Shown here one piece after another: positions 10,961 to 21,332 of a stretch of 64,000 bases of DNA. Each line of letters begins with the position of its first letter. The first letter of the stretch is position 1. This stretch comes from Chlamydoabsidia padenii (Eukaryota > Mucoromycota > Mucoromycetes > Mucorales > Cunninghamellaceae). Location: positions 1 through 64,000 of the forward strand of contig JAIWND010000042.1 of assembly GCA_025330725.1 (NCBI GenBank), read 5' to 3'. Below the pieces are notes generated by a model. The model had not been told where the DNA came from. It made no database searches and saw only the letters and a program-made list of their open reading frames with translations. A program made the position numbers and the translations under genes.

Positions 10961-11084
10961 CATCCGTCATCTCATAATCAGGTTCCTATCATTAGGCACT
11001 AAATAGGCTAAAGGGCTATTGATAGGCTATTGAAGCTATCATAGTTAAATTATATAAAATTATAGTCTTGCGTATTATATGGGC

Positions 11085-11683
11085 TTTTTATGTACAAATG
11101 TAGTAAAACAATTCTACATTAGGGTGTTTTAAATAAACATACTATTTAATAAGGGTTTTATGCGATCAAATACCAAAGTCGAATGTAATATGACAAGTAG
11201 AGTTTTTATTTAAAAGTGTTTGATTTTATTGGTATGATATAAAACTATGGGTATAATATACTACTATTTATTGGTCCCAAATAGGTTATGAGCTCACTGT
11301 TCTTCCTAGTGTCGAAGGTGGCACCATGATTCACTTGGAAGTGTCTGTATGTATTGTTTGATAGCATCGCTTCAAATTGCGGCACCACAAACGCAGGCCG
11401 GAACAAAGAGTCAATGTCGTAAATGAAGAAGGATGGTCGGTGTCTACTTTTTTGCTTCAAGGCACGATATCCTGTCCTGTTCCACCCTATTCAATTACCT
11501 TTTGATCATATTGTTGCAGAGAGTAGACCCACCGCCATCTTTGTCCCCCATCTTGCCAACATGGGTACATTAGTTGTCTCTGTGTTGAGTGCATCGCATG
11601 AATATGTTAACGTCCTTCTTTCCCTCCGTTGTCGCCTGTAAGAAGCCGTAAACCTATACCTGTAAAACAGAAATAAAAAAGTC

Positions 11684-11727
<44 letters not shown>

Positions 11728-11935
11728 AGGGGAGGGTTCTTACCTTCAAGTTGCACTAACTGGATCAAAAAACGTTTGTCACATTTTAGCAGTTGTAGTA
11801 CCAGCTTGTCGATTCGCTTCGTTCCCTTTGATGACTTTAGTTGATAGTGGTGATGTCATTCGTGATGATCATTGGTCGTTGGTTAGTCGAGATGAAAGAT
11901 GAAAAGAAAAGGGGAAAGCTTGAATCCCGCCTTTT
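11085..11935 (-). repeat. Inverted duplication, left arm
   Basis: Its reverse complement aligns with 12893-13625 through many blocks: GGCGGGATTCAAGCTTTCCCC, AACGACCAATGATCATCACG, TTTTTTGATCCAGTT and TTTTATATCATACCAATAAA. Read on the minus strand it carries coding remnants, including KRIDKLVLQLLKCDKRFLIQ joined across an 84-nt GT-AG intron (11743-11660) to GIGLRLLTGDNGGK. Stops and frame breaks follow, so the gene is not intact. Family not recognised. Confidence 0.75.
11660..11743 (-). other. Intron present only in the left arm
   Basis: On the minus strand the sequence reads CAACTTGAAG, then GTAAGAACCC through about 38 T and TTTTACAG, then GTATAGG. The right arm reads CAACTTGATGGTATAGG without a gap (13093-13109). 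The 84-nt difference has canonical GT and AG ends exactly at the break. Confidence 0.75.
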
Positions 11936-12892
11936 TAAAGTAAAATCGGCATTTAAAAAACTTGTCATCATTTTAGATTTTACCCTTTTCTTCTCACTTC
12001 TTCCCCACTTTATCACTGTAATGAAATTGATTTGCACTGTGAACAATGCTTGTACGAATGCTCGATGGTTGGTCTACTGGGGTGTCTTTAATTGAAAAAT
12101 CAACAACTGACATGGACAACCAATCAATCAACAGCAACAACAATAGCGTACCTCCTCATCTCAACACCATATATTCGGTGGTTTATAAACAAGTGCTGCA
12201 CATCGATCGTTGACAAAAAGAATCCACTATCCGATGACCTCCAAGGTCCTGGTTAACAGGTTTTGCAGACATACAAGCTTCCCCATTACACGGCAACATA
12301 CTATTTTGGCGATGTGCTATTCTTCTTGGAACATGGTGGTGCACAATACGTTGTCGTATGGCTTTATTAAATGGAATATGAATATGACAATTGGATGTAT
12401 TATATAGGTGACCGGAATACTCAAAAAACGAACAGTTGTATTGAAGGCCAATGGTGGGACCCCAGAAAAACAGTACGTCTTCTTGAAAACAATGGTGAAT
12501 CGTACAATTTACAAGTTATATAGAAGCCCTATTCCAGCTTTAACACAGCTATATTACTAATATAAAACCCCTATTCTACAATAATAAGTCTTCGTCAGTC
12601 ACATATAAACATCTTTTATTTATCAATAAACTATATACTATCAACTATACTATAATATCTAACTAGTCCAATAAAACAAAGTCGACATTATACAAAAACA
12701 CACACACACACACACACTCGTAACGTTCCTGTTGTTGTTGGTTGATGAAATGGTCCCTGACAGTGGTAACTGCTCCATCCCAGTTAATCCTTGATGCTAT
12801 CTATCTTGCCGGAGAGTAAAAGAGAAAGAAAGAAAAATAGAAACGAAATACGGCGAAAAGGGACTCATATCAAAATTCAAATAGCGCCTCAT
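11936..12892. other. Spacer between inverted arms
   Basis: About 950 bp, unique within the window, with a (CA)n tract at about 12699-12718. No convincing gene; the longest frames are under 90 codons without domains. Confidence 0.5.
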
Positions 12893-13625
12893 TTTTCAGT
12901 AAAAAGGCGGGATTCAAGCTTTCCCCTTTCTTTTCTTTTCTTTTCATCTTTCATCTCGACTAACCAACGACCAATGATCATCACGAACAGCATCACTACT
13001 ATCAACTAAAGTCATCAAAGGGAACGAAGCGAATCGACAAGTTGGTACTACAACTGACAAAATGTGACAAACGCTTTTTGATCCAGTTGGTGCAACTTGA
13101 TGGTATAGGCTTACGACTCGCTCAATCTTACAGGCGACAACGGAAGGAAAGAGGGACATTAACGTATTCATGCGATGCACTCAACACAGGGACAACTAAT
13201 GCAGTCATTTTGGGAAGGTGGGGGACAAAGATGGTGGTGGGTCTGCAACAATATCAGCAAAAGGTAATTGTATAGGATGGAACAGGACAGGATATTGTGC
13301 CTTTGAAACAAAACTTATAGATACTCCTTCTGTATTCGCCAAGTTGACTCTTTGATTTAGCCTGTATTTGTGGTCCCACAGTCTGAAACAATCTTGCCAA
13401 GTGAACTATAGGGATAGCTTACATGTAGCATATTATTTCCATGGTTTTATATCATACCAATAAAATAAAACACTTTTTAAATAAAACCCTCTGTTTGTCA
13501 CATTACATACATACGACTTTGATATTTAATCGCATATCCCCACCCCACCCCTCAAATCAACTAGTCTATTTATATAAATTACCTAAATGTAGGCCAGTTT
13601 TATTAAATGTGTAAATAAAAACCCT
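12893..13625 (+). repeat. Inverted duplication, right arm
   Basis: Same family as the left arm, in the opposite orientation. It keeps a promoter-like segment (GGCGGGATTCAAG at 12906) and an open frame at 13042-13275 containing KCDKRFLIQLVQLDGIGLRL, with no intron at the position where the left arm has one. The outer ends still align around CCTAAATGTAGG and TAAATAAAAACCC near 13590-13620. No target-site duplication was identified. Confidence 0.7.
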
Positions 13626-13669
13626 AAATAAGAATCGGATTAAACTATAGTAAAGGTTCCAATTTCAAG

Positions 13670-14668
13670 CTAGCCACGGTACTTTTTGAAGGTTTCTTGA
13701 ACACCGTGACCTAGTAAGATATCCTTCATACATTGTTCATCAATGGTGGTGTATTTTTCACAATTGGTAATCACATCATCCACCAGATCCACAGGAATAC
13801 ACACCACACCGTCCAAATCAGCTACCATGATATCACCAGGATGAATTGTCACTGGGGAGCCCGACAGAGTGACAGGAATCTGTGTTTCTGAAGCCCTAAC
13901 AAATGCATTTTGTGGTAAGATGGAATGTGATCTGGCAAAGACCTATTATTATATATATACATATATCAATCATTGGTAAATTTCAAATCACTTTTTTTTT
14001 TTTTTTTAACTTACCGGGAATCCCATGTTACGATGTTCGGCAAGATCACGTACTCGACCATCAATGACTACACCTTGGACGTTTCTTGATTGTGCTCCAG
14101 CAGACATTAATCCACCCCAACAAGCATTTTTCACATCTACAAAAAAAAAAAAAAAAGAAAGAAAGAGAGATAAGATTCAAGTGTTTGCGCATATAAATGT
14201 ATATATATATATATATATATATATTACCTGGAGGAGAGGATACCACGATGACGCTGTTTTCAGTAGCCAAGTCAACCTAAAAGACAATCAGTGCTATTCC
14301 TACTTTTATTTTATTTTTCCCCTATCGACTTACAAAGTGTTGGGATAAAGAAGGTGCTGTCTTGTTTTCTTTTTCGACCATCTATAGATGAGTGAGTAAA
14401 AAGAGTGTATTGTATAATGTTACTTTTTACCTTGACAGTGAATGCTGGACCTATAATACGTGTGTCACCAGAGCAGCGTTGAGGAGACCACATATCAATA
14501 TCAGGAATATAACCACCCCAAGGTCGTTGTCCCAATTTGAGTAGAGCGTCGGCTATCTATACAAAAAAAAAGGATGGATGAGAGATTTGGAGTAATACAA
14601 GTGGTTCATATTACTTCACAGGTGGAGAAACGACGTAATGAACGGTATGTCAATTTGCTTAAAGTCAT
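13670..14668 (-). CDS. RraA-like aldolase (4-hydroxy-4-methyl-2-oxoglutarate aldolase / oxaloacetate decarboxylase family)
   Basis: Six exons (14668-14615, 14556-14431, 14381-14334, 14276-14228, 14136-14015, 13942-13670) give a 223-residue protein with every junction in frame. The RraA fold is clear: CEIADALLKLG and GPAFTVK near the N-terminus, then WGGLMSAGAQSRNVQGVVID, GRVRDLAEHR, HPGDIMVADLDGVVCIP. The GxVRD and D-GVV segments form the metal and substrate site in fungal and plant HMG/CHA aldolases. Members cleave 4-hydroxy-4-methyl-2-oxoglutarate to pyruvate and often decarboxylate oxaloacetate; RraA itself binds RNase E in bacteria, which does not apply here. The first exon (TYRSLRRFST) is basic and hydroxylated, so a mitochondrial presequence is possible. 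Confidence 0.85.
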
Positions 14669-14758
14669 GATAGAAAAATTGTTAAAAAGAAAATAGAAGA
14701 AGAAGAAGAAGGGGGGAGGAGGAACTCTTAAAAGTGTTTTATATGTGCGTCCCCGCGT

Positions 14759-14774
14759 TATCGGAATTTGAATT
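14759..14774 (+). promoter_or_regulatory. ATCGGAATTTGAATT motif
   Basis: Variant of the recurrent motif, about 95 bp upstream of the RraA-like start, in inverse orientation to that gene. Inferred regulatory role. Confidence 0.3.
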
Positions 14775-14805
14775 ATAAGTTTGCCCTCTACACATACTTT
14801 TTTAT

Positions 14806-15322
14806 TTATTGATGCTTATCAGTAGGATGATGATGATGATGATGATCAAGCCTCTTGCTATTGCAGTCAGTGACGAGAGTGAAATTCAATGGAATTCGGA
14901 TGATGTTATTAGATCCGATGAGAAACAAGAGTGAGAAATGATGATGATGAGGTTGGTATCGGATGAAAAATGGACAAGTTGGGGTTTTCCATTGATAACT
15001 ATAATGTTGTTGACCCGTCATCACTCTATCACTAAATCCTTGATGTACGTTTAATTGTAGTGGTGGGGTGGTAGTATTACGACAAGTCCATTCAAACTTG
15101 ATGTCTACCGTTTGATCTTTGGTCCCAAAAAAAAAAAAGATGAGGTTTTTTTCTTTCTTCATCTTTTTTTTTTTTCTATGTACCATTTCCTTTTATAATA
15201 TCATATTCCACTCCTATATAAGAATCAGAAATGACTTGCTGATGCTGAATAGGATGATGGACAACCACATGGGTCGAAGTGACCAGTGAGATGAACATTA
15301 CAAAACTCAAAAGTAGAAGCAT
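14806..15322 (-). CDS. Small secreted protein with His-rich tail
   Basis: Two exons (15322-15184 and 15116-14806) separated by a 67-nt GT-AG intron give 149 residues. The first 17 or so residues (MLLLLSFVMFISLVTS) form a signal peptide. The mature part starts THVVVHHPIQHQ and holds few cysteines (FEWTCRN, TPTCPF, VTDCNS), potential N-glycosylation sites (NTT, NFT) and a hexahistidine-containing C-terminus. Metal binding by the His clusters is possible but unproven. Family not recognised; the beta-rich, glycosylated look fits a cell-wall-associated protein. It is transcribed divergently from eL29, whose start is 357 bp away. Confidence 0.6.
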
Positions 15323-15497
15323 TGGATAAAGAAGAAAAAAAGAAAAAGAAAAGAGGACCAACTTTTACAGGACTCCTTATTAACGTCTATATACTCCAAA
15401 CAAAAAGCTTTCTTATCCAATCAATACTGCATTACCTTTTAGTTGTCAACGGATTTACCCCTCAATGCATGCGGGAATTCAATTCTTTTTTGGAACA

Positions 15498-15511
15498 GTC
15501 GGGGTGTAAAT
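15498..15511 (+). promoter_or_regulatory. GTCGGGGTGTAAAT motif between divergent genes
   Basis: Recurrent-motif variant about 170 bp upstream of the eL29 start and about 175 bp upstream of the divergent secreted-protein start. Inferred regulatory role. Confidence 0.35.
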
Positions 15512-15679
15512 AATTGCGGTCATTTCAACTCGATCGGCTTCACTCAACCATTTCTTTCCTTCCCTTTTTACTCTTTGTATAAATCAGTGGTAAGCCCATC
15601 CATCCATCCATCTATCCATCTATCCACGACCAATGCATCCATCTTGACTTTTTTTTTTTTGTTATACGATAGTGACGAA

Positions 15680-15999
15680 ATGGCCAAATCAAAGAACCAC
15701 ACCAACCACAACCAAAGTAAATGATGAAATATACGATGGAAAGACCAACCAACCACTGACATTATATCTTTGTTTTAATTAGACAGCAAGGCTCACCGTA
15801 ACGGTATCAAGAAGCCCCGCCAACACAAGTACCCTTCTCTCAAGGGTGTAAGTACCATCTCGTCATGCTGTTCAACTTGATGACTCACTCCTTTTTTTTT
15901 TTTTCTAATTAGGTTGATGCCAAGTTCCTCCGTAACCAACGTTTCGCCAAGAAGGGTACCTTCAAGGCCAACGCCGCTGCTGCTGCTGCCAAGAACTAA
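15680..15999 (+). CDS. RPL29: 60S ribosomal protein eL29
   Basis: Three exons (15680-15716, 15783-15847, 15913-15999) encode 62 residues. The start MAKSKNHTNHNQ, then AHRNGIKKPR, KYPSLKGVDAKFLRNQRFAKK and an Ala/Lys tail are diagnostic of eL29, a very basic protein of the large subunit near the subunit interface. Length equals the usual fungal size. Both introns have GTAAAT/GTAAGT donors and short T-rich acceptors, as expected for a highly expressed gene. An upstream CT-rich leader and the CGGGG motif at 15498 are the only promoter features seen. Confidence 0.95.
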
Positions 16000-16445
16000 A
16001 TCACGATAATAAAAACAAAGGATTTATTTGAATCCTCCCTTTTTTTAACTATCCAATCGACTCGTCTTTATTTGTGTGGAGGATTAATAGCGATGATGTA
16101 TAGGACTATTGGGTATACGGCATGATGGACTAAATCGATGTGTGTTGTGTGTGTGGGGGGGAATGCTTTATATACAATATTGCATGAATAAGACATAATA
16201 ATGAATGATCTACATTTGGATGTTTTTATTATTATATATACTGTATGTGATTAATGATGCTTATAAACAAAAAAGGTATATATGATTATGCAATATACCT
16301 CTTTCAAGATAACATTAAAAGGGATGGGGGGGACTATAAAAATACACAAAAGGGGGGATGCACTATATACTAATCACTAAAATATAAAGATCAAACTAAG
16401 AAAAAAAAAAAAAAGAAAAGAAAAAAGAAGAAAAAAAAAAGAGAT
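16000..16445. other. 3' UTRs between convergent genes
   Basis: Between the ends of eL29 (plus) and the allantoicase fusion (minus). AT-rich with an A-rich block at 16400-16440; no gene. Confidence 0.6.
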
Positions 16446-18175
16446 CTAGTTGTGGAATCCAGGCACATGGACAACATGATGTTCAACATCCACTTCATTA
16501 CAATCCATATCAGGTACACCAGATTCATGGACAAAACAAGCAAAGTCAGTCACATCATCCAAAGCAATCATAGGGTGATGCCAAACACCTTGACGATAAT
16601 TGACACCTTGAGTAGATTTGGCGACAAACGCCTTGAGAGTGGACATGTCCGGTTTGTCATCTGCACCATTCAAAGCAACCGCTACTAAGTACCCCCGGGT
16701 TTGACCACTTGTCATTGGCACAAAGAATTGAGTAGAGTAAGGATGACGTTCCAGCAATTTGATGGTGAATGGCAGTTCGGTGGTAGGGCGGCAGTGGAAG
16801 ATACACATGTTGACTTTACCTTGGCCATCAGGGAAGAAATTGTTGATCTGGGCCACTTGATGGTATTTTTCGGCAGTGCCTTGATTAGCACCCGTGATTC
16901 GGACCGTATCTTTGGTTTCAATCACATCACCATACGCTGCATAGGCTTCAGATGTCAATGGTTCGGCAATCAATACGTTCTGAGGAGAGGTTAAACCAGT
17001 CCAGGGCAACAAGGGAAGTGTCGCACCTTCACGAACACCATACAATCGTAAACGTTTCAATCCACCATCTATCAACAAAGATATAGTTTTGATTTATAAT
17101 GAAAGATTCCTTTTCTTTTTTTCTTTTTTTTCTTACTTACCAGGGAGAATGCTAAGTTTGGCATGAGTAAACACCTTATCAGTATGAGCAGTATCGAATT
17201 GGAAGAGACCATGAGGACCGACGCTTGATTTGTCAACAATAGTAACCCATGGAGTATTGGTATCAGGAATGTCTTGTTCAGTGTTGGTAGCTTCAATCAT
17301 GATTTGGTTAGGAAAGTTGCCTTTAAAGTGAGAAGTATCCAATTCAGCCTTGATCAAGTGTCCCTTGGCACCCAATTTGACAATAACATGATCAGAATGA
17401 TCACCACCACGAGACCGTTTGCTTTGCCAACCATCATCAGCGTCCTTACCACGACCAGGTAATAACAAGTTGCTTCCAGGGCCATAGTGTTCTTCCGACA
17501 CGTGTACCACACGACCGCCATTTCCACTGAATGCCAAATCCACCACAGCACTATATTTAAAAAAGAATAAATAGTCAATCAAGAATGTATCTTTTTTACT
17601 AAGGACTTACGAGGGATCTTGAGGGAAGATGGGACTGACCACACCATAGACACGACAACGAGCAATACCACCATCAGGATAATTGTTCACACGGATATGA
17701 GTATAGACCTCAGTAGGTTGATCTAATACACATATATTATGGCAAGAAGGGGGCAAATCAATCTTAGGGAGTACTTCAGTCCACTTGACATTCTTGTCTT
17801 GTACATTTCCTTCAGGGCAATAGGTCGCTTCAATCGAAGCAGCAGGCGCTTGGTTGCCAGTAAAGTAATGCGTATCTATATCAAACCCACGAATTTGACC
17901 AGCAAATCCAAGTTTGACAATACACCAGTCGTAGGCCGCATTATGACGTTTGGTTTCCCACCCGTCCATCCAGGCACCCGTGGCTATAAAGAGTGGGTTA
18001 GTTTAACAAAGAAAAAAAAAAGACATTAATGTTGACATTATATATACTTGCCTACAAAACGTCCAGGGCAATGAAGAGGAGGAGCAGGGTTGATCATGTT
18101 GGTGGCAGGAGCGAAGAATTCATCAGTGACAGTAACAATGGTACCACCAACAGCAGAGTTGGCAAGATCTAGATG

Positions 18176-18223
<48 letters not shown>

Positions 18224-18336
18224 CAATCCATTAGAAAGATATATGGTGAGAAGGATAATTACTTACCAATACATTGACCTAGAGGAGAAGACGACAAATC
18301 TTCATGAGCAATACGTTGGAAAGAAGGGGGAGTCAT
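16446..18336 (-). CDS. Allantoicase-ureidoglycolate lyase fusion protein
   Basis: Five exons (18336-18267, 18168-18052, 17983-17611, 17550-17141, 17068-16446) join in frame to 530 residues. Residues 1 to about 325 carry the two tandem allantoicase domains: GAWMDGWETKRHNAAYDWCI in the first, and GWQSKRSRGGDHSDHVIVKL with the same W-KR-DW/HV pattern in the second. Residues about 345-530 match ureidoglycolate lyase (AllA/Dal3): IAEPLTSEAYAAYGDVIE, FHCRPTTELPFTIKLLERHP, TQFFVPM and GVWHHPMIAL. Allantoicase converts allantoate to ureidoglycolate and urea; the lyase splits ureidoglycolate to glyoxylate and urea. One chain would thus do two consecutive purine-catabolic steps. Intron 2 uses a GC donor (GTAG/GCAAGT). 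Intron 1 holds a run of about 41 T. Confidence 0.9.
18180..18221 (+). repeat. Poly-A (poly-T on the coding strand) tract in an intron
   Basis: About 41 A within intron 1 of the allantoicase fusion. On the coding strand it is a T run ending about 11 nt before the acceptor AG. Confidence 0.9.
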
Positions 18337-19017
18337 TATATGTATAGTGAAAGTTGAAAAGAGAAAAGGGAAAAAAAAAGAAGGGGAATCGACCTTTTTT
18401 ATAATACTTTTTTTTTTCCCCACTAAGCTCTGGTATTTCGACCAATCAAATCCGAGTTATACCTTCGGATGTTAAACTGCCAATATACCCCCCACGATTT
18501 CATCATTATAGTTTTTGACCTATTCCTCCAGTCCGAATATGGTAATTCTGCCTCGTACAAAGGAAAGGGGCCACCTATGCATTTTGTATGAGGATTTCTG
18601 GCAGACATATTAAAAAAGATAGGTCTGTTTTTACTTATATATATGATAAATTGGGTTCGTCACTATGATAGTAAGGAAAAGGACAACGATGGCGAGTTGT
18701 TGTCGTAGGGTTCTCATCGTTCATAACTGATAGGTGTCCTCATGAATTTGGGCTTTATTTTGAAATGAGAATCATACATAGTAGCCTGAACTCACTATAG
18801 ATCCAACAGAACGAATTGATTCAAGAAAAAGAGAATCTCTTGAAGACATATGATGATACCACCATATATAGCTTGGATGCTGTTAAAAAAGAAAGGGAAG
18901 AGCAGACTCCACATATTTCTTTGATCATCTCTTGTCATGAAACCCCCTTTCTGATCCGTCGTGGAGAAAAAAGTTGGCCATAGAACAAAAGAACCATAAT
19001 CTCATCCATATAAACTT
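18337..19017. other. Intergenic, no gene supported
   Basis: A CTCGGATTTGATT sequence (reverse complement, about 18440-18456) resembles the recurrent promoter motif about 110 bp upstream of the allantoicase fusion. Nothing else is recognised. Confidence 0.45.
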
Positions 19018-19213
19018 CGGAAATGCTAGGCGAACGGAATTTTGGAAGAGCTCTACTCGCTCAATTGTTGATGGATGTTAATGATTAATGTGGCCATGCG
19101 TATACTATGGCATATTTCCAACATAAGTCACCGCAAAGCCTAGCGCCAAGACTCTTGTGCCGAATGCTCAGGCTTGCGATGACTTTTACCTGTCCTTTGC
19201 GATGAAGATTATT
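19018..19213 (+). repeat. Dispersed repeat family R1, copy 1
   Basis: About 195 bp beginning GGAAATGCTAGGCG, with blocks TTGGAAGAGC, CTCAATTGTT, GCGCCAAGAC and GCGATGACTTTTACCTGTC. Shared with 46255-46435 and, in part, 63575-63690, all on the plus strand. Non-coding; probably a short interspersed or non-autonomous element. Confidence 0.7.
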
Positions 19214-19315
19214 TTATTTTATTTCTAGACGGAAGGAAACTTCATTTTCAAATGCCGAACACCATCATTCCGGGCGCCTAGCAATTCACATAAACTTGAG
19301 AGGAAGGTTGTTTTT

Positions 19316-19545
19316 TAATGCTCCTCTGGCGGGATTTGAACTGCATATATATATATATATATTTTTCACAAGAACTTTTTTATTATGTAAAAAACATAAT
19401 GTAACTAACTAACTAAATAATTAAATAGATACTTTAAACAAACGCAAAATCATAGATTAGATGACAAAAAGAATACCACACGCCCCTTTAAGGACTGAAA
19501 AAGAAAAGTGGATTTGTATATATTCTCCCTCCCTTAACATCCGAC
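19316..19545 (+). repeat. Duplicated 3' flank of the secreted repeat-protein gene, copy A
   Basis: Very similar to 23266-23487, from CTGGCGGGATTTGA through TTTTTTATTATGTAAAAAAC to the stop region of the gene. Shows that the two secreted repeat-protein genes arose by duplication of a block including the 3' flank. Confidence 0.8.
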
Positions 19546-20055
19546 TCAATTTTGGTTACCCCAAGGTTGGAATTCAGGGCCTGCTTGAGGAGGAGCTTGG
19601 CCATCAGGTCCATATTGAGGAGGAGCTTGGCCACCAGGTCCATATTGAGGAGGAGCTTGACCATCAGGTCCATATTGAGGAGGAGCTTGACCATCAGGAC
19701 CAAACAATCCAGGTACTCCACCGGGACCGAATTGACCATCAGGTCCATACTGAGGAGGAGCTTGGCCATCAGGACCAAACAATCCAGGTACTCCACCGGG
19801 ACCGAATTGACCATCAGGTCCATACTGAGGAGGAGCTTGGCCATCAGGACCAAACAATCCAGGTACTCCACCGGGACCGAATTGACCATCAGGTCCATAC
19901 TGAGGAGGAGCTTGGCCATCAGGACCAAACATTCCAGGAGGTGTAGGCTTCATCATGTCTTTGTCTTCATCTTTGTGGCGACGATCCAAAGGAGCAGCAT
20001 TAATAGCAACAGCAGCAAAGGCAAGTAAGAGCAAAAAAGAAGTAGATTGAACCAT
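19546..20055 (-). CDS. Secreted Gly/Pro/Gln-rich repeat protein, copy A
   Basis: A 169-residue intronless product. Start MVQSTSFLLLLAFAAVAINA is a signal peptide. It is followed by a basic, possibly Kex2-type site (LDRRHKDEDKD), then repeats built on a 10-residue unit GPDGQAPPQY. In this copy a 25-residue higher-order unit (FGPDGQAPPQYGPDGQF plus GPGGVPGL) occurs three times before simple units take over. The C-terminus is AGPEFQPWGNQN. No cysteine is visible in the mature part, so it is likely an extended, hydrophilic, wall- or matrix-associated protein. The repeat spacing resembles no catalytic family. A TATAAAA-like box lies about 95 bp upstream on the minus strand (20147-20156). Confidence 0.75.
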   Translation of the reverse strand: MVQSTSFLLLLAFAAVAINAAPLDRRHKDEDKDMMKPTPPGMFGPDGQAPPQYGPDGQFGPGGVPGLFGPDGQAPPQYGPDGQFGPGGVPGLFGPDGQAPPQYGPDGQFGPGGVPGLFGPDGQAPPQYGPDGQAPPQYGPGGQAPPQYGPDGQAPPQAGPEFQPWGNQN

Positions 20056-20146
20056 GATTAATGTGTTTGTCAAAGAAAAGAAGTACTTGTATTTGAAGAT
20101 TGATAGTGAAAAAAAAAAAAAAAAAAAAACTGAATGGATCAAGTCA

Positions 20147-20156
20147 TTTTTATATT
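20147..20156 (-). promoter_or_regulatory. TATA-like box of secreted repeat-protein copy A
   Basis: GAATATAAAAA on the minus strand, about 95 bp before the ATG. Copy B has GTATAAAAGG at 24194-24204 in a similar position. Confidence 0.45.
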
Positions 20157-20215
20157 CTTTTTGAAAAAGCGCCATTGCAATGAGTACCTCCAATGAAGAG
20201 CAGAGATATGCAAAG

Positions 20216-20246
20216 TATCGAGTCTAGTATCGAGTCTAGTATCGAG
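20216..20246 (+). repeat. TATCGAGTCTAG tandem triplet
   Basis: Three consecutive 12-bp units (GTATCGAGTCTA type), about 160-190 bp upstream of copy A. Not repeated upstream of copy B. Possibly a regulatory or slippage repeat. Confidence 0.6.
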
Positions 20247-20758
20247 TTACATGTATTTTTTCATTTCAATGTATGAATACTGGTATTATGGAAACCCCTT
20301 GATGCAGATCATCGATTTTTTACCAGCATGAAGCTCTTTTTTCTCCTTCGCATTAGAGATGAAGGGAAATATTCTGTCGCCCAAATAGCAGTTTGTTTAA
20401 TGGAATTCCATCCCTGGTACTCAAATCAGCTTTCGCGATGATTGGGCAATGTATCAGTAAGGCAAAAGTAGATCATCAATTTATCTCCTTATGTATCACG
20501 ATTATTGATTACATTGGAGTACACTCTTAAAAAAACCAAAATCACACTACCTACTTGTTTATTTGTTTGCTCATAAATAATGGAAGGAATAATAGACATA
20601 CTTGTAGATGAAATGATTTTGAGGAGATCGACAGGGTGAATCTGCAGAAAACCATATACATACAGAGTTTCTCGGTAATGCATGATTTGAAATGCCGCTT
20701 TTCTCGATTAATTTTTTTGATATCCCGCATATGGGGGTTATGGATCAGTTTATTTCAC

Positions 20759-21103
20759 GACAAATCGGAATTTGACAATTATAGCAAGTTTAAAGTACCA
20801 AATCTATCTAAAACGTAGTAAAAAATGCATACGTCTTTATTCTATATATTCATAATACATGTATGGAAGTTTTCAGGCATTTGTGGAGTTTTTGTGGAGT
20901 TTTGTGAAGGTTTGAGTTGTTGGCAACCTCGAAAGCAACAATAATGTGTTTTCGACCTTTTACACACATTCAAAACTAACAAAAACTTCTATACATGTAT
21001 TATGAATGTATATAATAAAGCTGTATACGTATTTACTATGTTTTAGATAGATCTGGCACTTTAAACTTGTAAACTTGCCATAATTTTCAAATTCCGATTT
21101 GTC
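20759..21103. mobile_element. 345-bp foldback / MITE-like element
   Basis: The ends are long imperfect inverted repeats of about 120 bp. GACAAATCGGAATTTGACAA at 20759 is mirrored by its complement ending at 21103, and AAATCTATCTAAAAC with CATAATACATGTAT in the left arm matches the right arm in reverse. The centre (about 20880-20985) contains short TTTGTGGAG repeats. No ORF. Target-site duplication not visible. Confidence 0.75.
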
Positions 21104-21197
21104 ATGAATCAAGTGAATTCGGGGTTTCCCATCTTCCGGTTCCTATACTCCTGTCATCCCTTTGACTCACTCTATGTTTTGTGGGTGCTGTTAATTT

Positions 21198-21275
21198 TGA
21201 GGTACTTCAAAATCCTAAAAAGGAAATTTGAGGTACTTCAAAAGTTCGCCATAATCTTGAGGTACTTCACCTCAA
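21198..21275 (+). repeat. GAGGTACTTCAA repeat array, left
   Basis: Three GAGGTACTTCA motifs about 30-35 bp apart with AAAGTTCGCCATAATCTT between two of them. The reverse complement closely matches the array at 21804-21900, so the two arrays bracket the LINE fragment in inverted orientation. Confidence 0.65.
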
Positions 21276-21332
21276 CTTCAACCATAACGGCTCTGGTTCT
21301 CTTGTCTTTCTACTCATCTCTTAAAAATCTCA

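Noticed and set aside
19461..19946. Plus-strand ORF of EEELGHQVHI-type repeats (also 23403-24065) and minus-strand MVLMAKLLL-type ORFs
   Set aside because: They are other frames of the 30-nt repeat in the secreted-protein genes. A repeat length divisible by three keeps several frames open. The GPDGQAPPQY frame has the signal peptide and is the plausible one.
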